Shown here one piece after another: positions 55,063 through 64,000 of a DNA stretch of 64,000 bases. The notes under the pieces are model-generated. The model did no database searches and was not told where the DNA came from. It was given only the letters and a program-made list of their open reading frames with translations. The translations under genes were made by a program, and so were the position numbers. The stretch comes from Aquisalimonas lutea (GTDB taxonomy: Bacteria; Pseudomonadota; Gammaproteobacteria; Nitrococcales; Aquisalimonadaceae). Position 1 is the first letter of the stretch; each line of letters begins with the position of its first letter. The DNA is taken from positions 1,772,733 to 1,836,732 of the forward strand of contig NZ_JAUFPK010000001.1 of assembly GCF_030409225.1 (NCBI RefSeq). Direction: 5' to 3'.

Positions 55063-56025
55063 ATGAGTGAAAACTGGCGCCCCGCGGCCTCGCTGGCGAC
55101 GCTGCGTGCCCGCGCGGAGCTCATGGACGCCGTCCGCCGGTTCTTCCGCGAGCGCGGCCTGCTGGAGGTGGAGACGCCGCTGCTGTCCGCGGCCGCCGGG
55201 ACCGACCCGAACCTGGAACCCCTGCACACCCGCTATGAAGGGCCCGAGGCACCGTCCGACGGGCTGCTCTACCTCCACACCTCCCCGGAGTTCCCCATGA
55301 AGCGCCTGCTCGCCGCGGGCAGCGGACCCGTCTGGCAGATCAGCCGGGTGTTCCGGGGCGGCGAGCGGGGCCCGCGTCACAACCCCGAGTTCACCATGCT
55401 GGAGTGGTACCGGCCGGGCTGGGATCATCGCGCGCTGATGGTAGAGGTCGCCGAGCTGGTGGCCGCGGTGGCGGGGCCGCGCCCGGTCCGCGAGCGCACC
55501 CACGCCGAGGCGTTCGCGTCGCTGGGCGTGGATCCGCACCGCGACGATGCAGCGGCGCTGGACGCGGCCGCCCGGGCGAACGGCGTGACCCCGCCGGACG
55601 GGCTGGAACGCGATGCCCTCCTGGACCTGCTGTTCTCCCATGCCGTAGCCCCGGAGCTGGGGCACGGGCGGATCGAGTTCGTGCACGACTTTCCGGCGGA
55701 GCAGGCGGCCCTGGCCCGGGTGCGGGAGGGCGACCCGCCGGTGGCGGAGCGCTTCGAGTGCTACCTCGACGGCATGGAGATCGCCAACGGCTTCCACGAG
55801 CTCGCCGACGCGGCCGAGCAGCGGCGCCGCTTCGTGGCGGACCAGCAGCGCCGCCGCGCACGCGGCCAGCCCGTGCCGCCGGTCGACGAACGCCTGCTCG
55901 CGGCCCTGCAAGCGGGACTGCCCGACTGCGCCGGCGTCGCCCTGGGCCTGGACCGGCTGTTCATGGTGGCCCTGGGCGCGCGCCGCATCGACGAGGTGCT
56001 GGCGTTCCCGCTGGAGCGGGCGTGA
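55063..56025 (+). CDS. epmA: EF-P--(R)-beta-lysine ligase EpmA
   Basis: 320 residues, a class II lysyl-tRNA synthetase-like enzyme lacking the anticodon-binding domain (GenX/PoxA). FFRERGLLEVETPLLSAAAGTDPNLEPL, motif 2 QISRVFRGGERGPRHNPEFTMLEWYRPG and motif 3 GVALGLDRLFMVALGARRIDEVLAFPLERA are complete. It attaches beta-lysine to K34 of EF-P. Flanked on both sides by inverted REP blocks of about 185 bp. Confidence 0.94.
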   Translation: MSENWRPAASLATLRARAELMDAVRRFFRERGLLEVETPLLSAAAGTDPNLEPLHTRYEGPEAPSDGLLYLHTSPEFPMKRLLAAGSGPVWQISRVFRGGERGPRHNPEFTMLEWYRPGWDHRALMVEVAELVAAVAGPRPVRERTHAEAFASLGVDPHRDDAAALDAAARANGVTPPDGLERDALLDLLFSHAVAPELGHGRIEFVHDFPAEQAALARVREGDPPVAERFECYLDGMEIANGFHELADAAEQRRRFVADQQRRRARGQPVPPVDERLLAALQAGLPDCAGVALGLDRLFMVALGARRIDEVLAFPLERA

Positions 56026-56072
56026 ATGGATACGTTCGCGCCGCTTGCCGTCTTCGGTCGTCACAAGAGGCG

Positions 56073-56258
56073 GCCGTAGGAGCGACGTAAGTCGCGACGT
56101 GCCAGAGAACCTTATTCTCTGCAACGGTCGCGGCTGAAGCCGCTCCCACAGCACTCTGCAGCGGGCTTTACCGAAGCCGTGTAGGAGCGGCTTTAGCCGC
56201 GACTTTCCAGGGCATCCGGTTCTCTGGAAGGTCGCGACTTATGTCGCTCCTACGGCGG
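56073..56258. repeat. REP block, right arm of an inverted pair around epmA
   Basis: Four REP units in the order plus, minus, plus, minus (56073-56098, 56127-56150, 56180-56203, 56231-56258). Reverse-complemented, the block aligns with 54854-55038 nearly end to end with scattered differences, including the spacer CACGGCTTCGGTA between the middle units. It fills most of the 252-base gap between epmA and spoVR. Confidence 0.85.
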
Positions 56259-56277
56259 CTCCCGCGATGGCCGGCGG

Positions 56278-57699
56278 CTACGCCTTCTCCGGGTCGGTGT
56301 CCTCCGGCTCGAGCACCTTGGTATCGCCGGCGTGATCCACGGTCTCCAGCCGGACGGGGCGGCGCCAGACCCGCTGGATGTAGTTGAGGACCTTGCGGGA
56401 GCGGTTGATGTCCAGGCCGCGGCCGTCGGTGTCGGTGTCGTGGGCCAGCTCCAGGCTGCCGTCGACGCCCATGGAGCGCACGTAGATGCGCGGCGCGCCG
56501 TAATTGAACTTGGGCCCGATGATGTTCTCGCGCAGGGCGTCGATCTCGCGGTCGCGGATGATGTAGCGCTCCTCGCCGCCGGCTCCCGGGCGGCGCGTGT
56601 AGTTGAACAGCTCCAGCTCCGCGGCCAGGTCCTCGTCCAGGTAGTTGCGGATGAAGCTGAAGTCGTCCTCGTCCCGGCGGATGGCCAGGGCTTCGTCCAG
56701 GCTGCAGTCGCGCAGGATGCGCTCCCAGATCGAGAACCCGAGGTGATAGGGGTTCACGCGCAGGGCGACGGCGTCGTCGCCGGCATACGGCCGGACCACG
56801 TCGGAGTGGGTCTTGATGGCGTCCAGGTAGACCTGGTGCGGGAGGAATTCCGCCTCGCGCAGCAGCCGCGCATGCCAGTAGCTCGCCCAGCCCTCGTTCA
56901 TGATCTGGCAGGCGAACACGGGATAGAAATAGAAGGACTCCTCGCGCACAGCCAGGAAGATGTCCCGCTCCCAGCCCTCCAGCTCCGGTGCGTAGCGGGC
57001 GATGAACCACAGCAGGTCGTACTCCGGCTGCGGCGGAATGGCGGCCGGCCGCCGGCGCTGGGGCTCTTCCTCGGTCTCCTCGCCGGGGAGCTCGCTGTAG
57101 TGGCGCTGGAAGCCCTGGGGACGCGGGCGCACCCGGGGCTCCTCCATCTCGGGGAAATCGCGCCGGTTGAGCGGCTGGTTGACATCGATGTTGGCCTCCA
57201 GGGCCAGCGCGGCGTCGAGCACTGCCTCGACGCGGCGCTGACCGTGGGTCTCGATGGCGTCCTGGATGCGGCTGGCCCGCTCCGCTGCCTGCTCGACGAT
57301 ATGGAATCCCACCTCGCGCTGCATGCGGTCGAACAGCTGGTTGTTGCAGGAGAAATCCGCGTGGCCGAGCACGTGCGCGGTCACCAGCGTGTTCTCGGGC
57401 AGCGCGTTGTCGTCCACCAGGTAGGCGCGGTTGGGGTTGCCCGGGAAGACCACCTCGAAGATCTTCGAGTTGCCCATGCGGTGCTGGATGTACTGGTAGA
57501 TGTAGCGCACGCCGAAGGACCAGTGGGGCATGCGCACCGGCAGCCCGTAGACGGCGACCTCCATCATGAACTGGTTGGGAACCAGCTCGAAGTCCACCGG
57601 GTAGAAGCTCAGCCCGTGGTCCCGGGCCAGCCCCTCGATCCGCGGGGTGTACTCGGCGAGCTGCTCGTTGCTCATCTCCGGGCCGTGCACGTGTTTCAC
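56278..57699 (-). CDS. SpoVR family protein (YcgB-like)
   Basis: 473 residues from GTG 57699, which has AGGAGG 5 bases upstream; GTG 57705 is too close to it. The SpoVR hallmarks are FEVVFPGNPNRAYLVDDNALPENTLVTAHVLGHADFSCNN, QIMNEGWASYWHARLL and DAVALRVNPYHLGFSIWERI. Related to B. subtilis SpoVR and E. coli YcgB; biochemical role unknown, expressed in stress and stationary phase in relatives. Last gene of prkA-yeaH-spoVR, a set conserved across proteobacteria. Confidence 0.92.
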   Translation of the reverse strand: MKHVHGPEMSNEQLAEYTPRIEGLARDHGLSFYPVDFELVPNQFMMEVAVYGLPVRMPHWSFGVRYIYQYIQHRMGNSKIFEVVFPGNPNRAYLVDDNALPENTLVTAHVLGHADFSCNNQLFDRMQREVGFHIVEQAAERASRIQDAIETHGQRRVEAVLDAALALEANIDVNQPLNRRDFPEMEEPRVRPRPQGFQRHYSELPGEETEEEPQRRRPAAIPPQPEYDLLWFIARYAPELEGWERDIFLAVREESFYFYPVFACQIMNEGWASYWHARLLREAEFLPHQVYLDAIKTHSDVVRPYAGDDAVALRVNPYHLGFSIWERILRDCSLDEALAIRRDEDDFSFIRNYLDEDLAAELELFNYTRRPGAGGEERYIIRDREIDALRENIIGPKFNYGAPRIYVRSMGVDGSLELAHDTDTDGRGLDINRSRKVLNYIQRVWRRPVRLETVDHAGDTKVLEPEDTDPEKA

Positions 57700-57720
57700 A
57701 GTCACCTCCTGGCCTGGGGG

Positions 57721-57763
57721 CCGGTTACCGCTGCCCGCGACGGCCGCGCGCAGCGGTAACCGG
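57721..57763 (-). promoter_or_regulatory. 14-bp inverted repeat between yeaH-like and spoVR genes
   Basis: CCGGTTACCGCTGC (57721-57734) and its exact complement (57750-57763), 15-base loop, filling most of the 66-base gap. No T-run, so it is more likely an mRNA processing or stability hairpin within the operon than a terminator. Confidence 0.55.
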
Positions 57764-57765
57764 CC

Positions 57766-58956
57766 CTATCCGGCCTGCTGGCTGTCGTCGCTGGTGGCCT
57801 GGCGGCGGAAGAACGCGCGGATCGCGTCCCAGATATCCTCGTTGCCGTGGACGGTATAGCTGCTCACCGGGTAGTTGCGCGCCTCCAGGGACTTGAACAA
57901 TCGCCCCGTCTCCGAGCGGGCCGCCTCGAACCGGTTCTGGGGCGTCTCCACGAAGCCCATGAAGTTGACCTGGTTGCCCAGCTCCATGGCCAGGGCCTCG
58001 GCGGCGTCGCGGTCGTCGGCGAAGTTGTCGCCGTCCGAGGCGTAGAAGACGTACTGGTTGTACTGGCTGGGCTGATAGCGCTCGCTGAAGATCTCCTGGA
58101 CCTTGCGGAAGCCGCTGGAGGCGACCGTGCCGCCGGTGGCGCTGATCTGAAAGAACTCTTCCTCGGTGAATTCCCAGGCCTCGTTGGTGTGGGCGACGAA
58201 CACCGTCTCGATGTTGCCGTACTGCCGGCGCAGGCCCTGGCTCGCCCAGAAGAAGAACGCCTTGGCCAGCTTGCGGCGGTTGGCGTCCATGCTGGCAGAG
58301 ACGTCCAGGATGAAGGCCACCACCGCGTTCATGGCCGGGCGCCGGCGCCGGGAGAGCTGGCGGTAGCGCAGGTCGTCGTCGGTGAACGGAACCGGGTCGG
58401 TCTGGACGGCGCGCCGCTTCACCGCCTCCTTGACCGTGCGCCGGCGGTCCAGGCGCGCCCGCGGGCCGCGCTTGTCCCAGCCCTCGGGGGTGAGCTCGTC
58501 GTCCTGCAGGGCGTCGGCGGTCTTGGGCTTGAGGTCCGGCAGCTCCAGCTCCTGCCAGATCCAGTCGACGATGTCGTCCACCTGGAACTCGAGGACGAAC
58601 TGCATTTCGCCCTCGCCGCTGCCGCCTTCGCTGCCGCCCTGGCCCCGCCGAGGCTGGCCGCCGGTGCGGTAGACGTCACCGGGCTGGCCGCTGCCCTGGC
58701 CGACGCCGTCGTCCTCGTGGGGGTCGCGCAGGCGGAAACGGTAGTGCTCCATGAACCGCACCGGCACCTGCACCGTGCGGTCGCCCGGGCGGCTGAGGAT
58801 GTCCGAGCCGGTGACCATGTCCGAGAGTTGATCGCGCACCGCCTCCCGGACCTTTTCGTTGTGCCGCAACCAGTCCCGGGCTCCGCGGGAGAAGAGATCG
58901 TACCAGCGGTTCTTGACCGCCATTCGGGATACGGGCTGCCTGTCTTCGTCGCGCAT
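57766..58956 (-). CDS. yeaH: DUF444 protein (YeaH/YhbH family)
   Basis: 396 residues. N-terminal region, a Gly-rich segment (about 85-112), then a von Willebrand A-like domain with FILDVSASMDANRRKLAKAFFFW (MIDAS DxSxS) and YVFYASDGDNFADDRDAAEAL. Family members sit between prkA and spoVR and act in the same stress pathway; in E. coli YeaG and YeaH respond to nitrogen starvation and stationary phase. Likely a scaffold for the PrkA kinase. GGAGGCAGC precedes ATG 58956. Confidence 0.92.
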   Translation of the reverse strand: MRDEDRQPVSRMAVKNRWYDLFSRGARDWLRHNEKVREAVRDQLSDMVTGSDILSRPGDRTVQVPVRFMEHYRFRLRDPHEDDGVGQGSGQPGDVYRTGGQPRRGQGGSEGGSGEGEMQFVLEFQVDDIVDWIWQELELPDLKPKTADALQDDELTPEGWDKRGPRARLDRRRTVKEAVKRRAVQTDPVPFTDDDLRYRQLSRRRRPAMNAVVAFILDVSASMDANRRKLAKAFFFWASQGLRRQYGNIETVFVAHTNEAWEFTEEEFFQISATGGTVASSGFRKVQEIFSERYQPSQYNQYVFYASDGDNFADDRDAAEALAMELGNQVNFMGFVETPQNRFEAARSETGRLFKSLEARNYPVSSYTVHGNEDIWDAIRAFFRRQATSDDSQQAG

Positions 58957-59001
58957 GCTGCCTCCGGGCCGTCCCCGGGGGATGTCCCGGGGGTTCGGCC
59001 G

Positions 59002-60957
59002 TTATTCCTGGGAGAGCAGGGTCGTGACGTAGTTCAGTGCCTCGCGGGCGCTGTGTGCGTCATACCCGTAATCGCTGACCAGCCGGTCCTCCACGGCGGA
59101 GACCTTCTTCTGGGTCTCCTCGTCGGGACGGGCGCTGGAGGTCACCAGGCGCAGCACGTCCCGGCGCTCCTGGAACAGGTACTGCTCCACCGCCTCGCGC
59201 AGGCGGGCGTGGCTGCCCAGGGTGAACTTCTCGCCGCGCTTGTACGCGCCCATGGCCTTGCGTACCACCTCCTGGCGGAAGGAATGCTTGCCGGCATCGG
59301 AGATGCTGATCTTCTCCTCGACGCCGCGGAGGAAGCGCTCGTCCGCCTCGCGTTCCTCGCCGGTGATGGGGTCCTCCACCTTGCGGCTGTCCAGGACCGC
59401 CTCCACCTCGTCCAGGTACTTCTCCAGCAGGTCCTGGGCCTCCTGCTCGAAGGAGACGAACAGCGCCTTGTGCACGTCCTCCTTGACCCAGCGGTTGTAG
59501 AAGTCCTTGCGCGCGGTGACCAGCAGGTCGATCCAGGTCTTCTTCTCCTTGCTGTCCATGCGCGCGTCGGACTCGATGGCGTCCTTGAGCGCGATGAGCA
59601 CGTCCAGCGCCGTGAGGCTCTTGTTCTCGCTGCGGCTGATCGCCCCCGCCAGGGTGTTGACCACGAAGCGCGGGCTGATGCCGTCCATACCCTCGTCGGG
59701 GTTCTCGTTGCGGATCTTCTCCACCTCGGAGTAGGAGATGCCTTCGACATCCTCGCCGGCGTGCAGCCGCACCTTCTTGGTGAGATCCAGATCCGCGCGC
59801 TCCGAGGGCTTGAGCCGCGTCAGCACGGCGAACACCGCCGCCACCTTGAGGGCGTGCGGGTCCAGGTGCACCTCCTTGAACGTGGGCGTCGAGGAGGTGA
59901 GCTTGTCGTAGATCCGCGCCTCGTCCTGGTAGCGCAGCGTGTACGGCACCTGGATGATTACCATGCGATCCAGAAGGGCCTCGTTCTCCTTCTCCTGGAG
60001 GAACTTGCGGAACTCCGCCAGGTTGGTGTGGGCGACGATGGTCTCGTCCATGTGGATGAGCGGGAAGCGCGAGACCTTGATGTTCTTCTCCTGGGTCAGG
60101 GTCAGCAGCAGGTACAGGAACTCGCGCTTGACCTTGAGGATCTCGATCATCTCCAGCATGCCGCGATTGGCGGCATACACCGCACCGGACCACGACCAGG
60201 CCCGCGGATTGCCCTCGTCGCCGTACTCGGCCACCTTGGACAGGTCCACCGAGCCCACCAGGTCGGCGATGTCCGCGGTAGTCGGATCGTGGGGGGCATA
60301 GGTGCCGACACCGACGCGGCCGGCCTCGCTGATGAACACGCGCTCCACCGGTACCTGCGTGAAGTCGCCCTCGTACTCCTCGTCCAGCATGGCGCGGGTG
60401 TACGGCGACAGCTCGCCCTCGATCTCCACGCCGTAGGTATCGCGGAACTCGGCGCGCTTGCTCTGGGGAATGAGCAGCAGCGGATTCTCGTGGATGGGCG
60501 AGCCCTTGATGGCGTACATCGCCCCTTCGTCGGTGAGGCTGTACTCTTCCAGGCCGCGCTTGAGCAGCGTGACCAGGCTGGACTTGCCGCCGGAGGGTGG
60601 TCCCAGCAGCAGGAGCAGGCGGCGCCCGACCTCGGAGCCTTCGCTGGCGGCCTTGAAGTAGTTGGCCACCCGCTCCAGGGATTCGTCCATCCCGAACAGG
60701 TCGTTGGCGAACAGGTTGTAGCGGGTGACGTGCTCGCCTTCGTCCGAGCGCTCCGAGCCGTACCAGCGGATCATGTCCCACAGGTACTGGTGGCTGGTCC
60801 GCGCCAGCAAGGTGGGCGCGGTGGGGAGCACTTCCCGCAGGAATTCGCCGAACGTGCCCTCCCAGTGCTTCGCCTTGTGCGCCTTGGTGTAGTCGACCAG
60901 GGAGTCGACGAAGCGATTCGTTTCCTGCGTTTCGGGATGCTGATCCTTATTCACCAT
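59002..60957 (-). CDS. yeaG: PrkA family serine protein kinase (YeaG)
   Basis: 651 residues. The AAA+-like N-terminal domain carries Walker A in LLLGPPSGGKSSLVTLL (about 117-133) and QFRDTYGVEIEGELSPYTRAML-type blocks; the C-terminal PrkA kinase domain contains SKVAEYGDEGNPRAWSWSGAVYAANRG and KVSRFPLIHMDETIVAHTNLAEFRKF. It belongs to the YeaG/PrkA group, active in stress and stationary phase. ATG 60957 has GAGGG upstream; the earlier in-frame ATG at 60984 is unlikely. First gene of the operon with yeaH and spoVR. Confidence 0.93.
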   Translation of the reverse strand: MVNKDQHPETQETNRFVDSLVDYTKAHKAKHWEGTFGEFLREVLPTAPTLLARTSHQYLWDMIRWYGSERSDEGEHVTRYNLFANDLFGMDESLERVANYFKAASEGSEVGRRLLLLLGPPSGGKSSLVTLLKRGLEEYSLTDEGAMYAIKGSPIHENPLLLIPQSKRAEFRDTYGVEIEGELSPYTRAMLDEEYEGDFTQVPVERVFISEAGRVGVGTYAPHDPTTADIADLVGSVDLSKVAEYGDEGNPRAWSWSGAVYAANRGMLEMIEILKVKREFLYLLLTLTQEKNIKVSRFPLIHMDETIVAHTNLAEFRKFLQEKENEALLDRMVIIQVPYTLRYQDEARIYDKLTSSTPTFKEVHLDPHALKVAAVFAVLTRLKPSERADLDLTKKVRLHAGEDVEGISYSEVEKIRNENPDEGMDGISPRFVVNTLAGAISRSENKSLTALDVLIALKDAIESDARMDSKEKKTWIDLLVTARKDFYNRWVKEDVHKALFVSFEQEAQDLLEKYLDEVEAVLDSRKVEDPITGEEREADERFLRGVEEKISISDAGKHSFRQEVVRKAMGAYKRGEKFTLGSHARLREAVEQYLFQERRDVLRLVTSSARPDEETQKKVSAVEDRLVSDYGYDAHSAREALNYVTTLLSQE

Positions 60958-61161
60958 AACCGGCCCTCTGCGGAATGCTGGCAAGACAACACACCCAGGT
61001 GACCGGCCGTGGATCCTGTGCTGCTACCCGTGCCCGGGGGCCGGCCACCGGCGCTCGTGTTCATCCGGTTGGATCGGTGCTGCCGACCGTAAGTTCCGGA
61101 TGACGTGCGTCCTCACTGCCATTATGGTCCTCTGCAGCGAGATTTGCTGCCCCCGGAATGA

Positions 61162-63528
<2,367 letters not shown>

Positions 63529-63541
63529 TCCGACGGGCCCG

Positions 63542-64000
63542 CTATTCGCTGTCGCTGTCGTTCTTCGGCCGGTACAGCTCGACGTCGGCGTTCTGCCGCA
63601 GGTCCCGCACGTAGGCGTTGATCCGCTCTTCGGCGAGCTCGTTGCGGAGGTGCCCGGTCATCTGCTCGAACCGCGGCGGCTCGCGCTCGCGCCGGTCCTC
63701 GAGCTTGATTACGTGATGGCCGTAGCGGGTGCGGATGGGCTCGTGGGTGTACTCGCCCACCTCCAGCTCCTTGATGGCCTCGCCGAAGGTCGCCACCATC
63801 TCGCCGGGGACCACCCAGCCCAGGTCGCCGCCCCGGGAGGCGGTGGGCCCGTGGGATCGCTCCCGCGCGAGCCGGGCGAAGTCGGCGCCGTCGTCCAGTG
63901 CCTCGATGACTTCCCGGGCTTCCTCGGCGCTGCGGAGCAGGATGTGCCGCGCATGGAATTCCTGGCTGTGCTCGCCGCTGGCCACGGCCTCGTTGAAGCG
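63542..64000 (-). CDS. Parvulin-type peptidyl-prolyl isomerase (5' end beyond window)
   Basis: C-terminal 152 codons up to the window edge. A parvulin domain: FHARHILLRSAEEAREVIEALDDGADFARLARERSHGPTASRGGDLGWVVPGEMVATFGEAIKELEVGEYTHEPIRTRYGHHVIKLEDRR, with the conserved histidines and GGDLGW. The frame is open to base 64000, so the gene continues upstream; an N-terminal signal and chaperone region as in PpiD/SurA-like proteins is expected. Convergent with ligA, 13 bases apart. Confidence 0.9.
   Translation of the reverse strand, partial: RFNEAVASGEHSQEFHARHILLRSAEEAREVIEALDDGADFARLARERSHGPTASRGGDLGWVVPGEMVATFGEAIKELEVGEYTHEPIRTRYGHHVIKLEDRREREPPRFEQMTGHLRNELAEERINAYVRDLRQNADVELYRPKNDSDSE

Overview
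The window is 64 kb of compact, very GC-rich bacterial chromosome. The gene content points to a gammaproteobacterium: the rimP-nusA-infB-rbfA-truB-rpsO-pnp run, parE/parC, xseB-ispA, the EpmA/EpmB/EF-P set, the prkA-yeaH-spoVR stress operon, a CbrA-like symporter/kinase and a FimX-like protein. High GC together with TAXI-TRAP and Liv-type uptake of carboxylates suggests something near Ectothiorhodospiraceae/Halomonadaceae. This is an inference; there is no 16S gene here. About 50 genes can be supported. I see no phage, plasmid, CRISPR or complete insertion sequence.

Layout. 0.1-3.3 kb: an uncharacterised membrane/quality-control cluster (zinc-ribbon HEAGH membrane protein, Gly-rich protein, two YbjQ-family proteins, M48 peptidase). 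3.4-4.9 kb: DinB-like and DsbA/FrnE-like proteins. 5.0-9.4 kb: a complete sugar-type ABC importer. 9.7-10.8 kb: cation/proton antiporter. 11.1-19.7 kb: the transcription/translation operon from rimP to pnp, with a hairpin plus U-run just before rimP. 20-24.6 kb: cold-shock protein, then a minus-strand set of response regulator, small membrane protein, symporter-histidine kinase and YheT-like hydrolase. 24.8-33.2 kb: PaaG-like crotonase, TetR regulator, a short leader-like ORF, and a Liv-type ABC importer in operon with an acyl-CoA synthetase.

33.6-42.3 kb is a second carboxylate-catabolism locus on the minus strand: SDR, CoA ligase, TAXI binding protein, a truncated second binding-protein gene, fused TRAP permease and an ACAD10/11-like dehydrogenase, with a divergent IclR regulator. 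A shared operator-like motif sits in the SDR/IclR gap and before the truncated gene and permease. 42.3-48.9 kb: ispA, xseB, parE, parC and htpX, the last with a sigma-32-like promoter inside the parC stop region. 49-52.7 kb: a FimX-like degenerate GGDEF/EAL protein and a PilZ-like protein. 52.8-56 kb: epmB, efp and epmA, disturbed by repeats: a 265-bp MITE-like element between epmB and efp, and a pair of ~185-bp inverted REP blocks around epmA. 56.3-61 kb: spoVR, yeaH and prkA. 61.2-64 kb: ligA and the C-terminal part of a parvulin-type isomerase cut by the window edge.

The least explained items are the 265-bp element before efp, the inverted REP blocks around epmA, the beheaded TAXI binding-protein gene that keeps its promoter and signal peptide, the 20-codon ORF plus hairpin ahead of livG, and the YbjQ/M48/HEAGH cluster.
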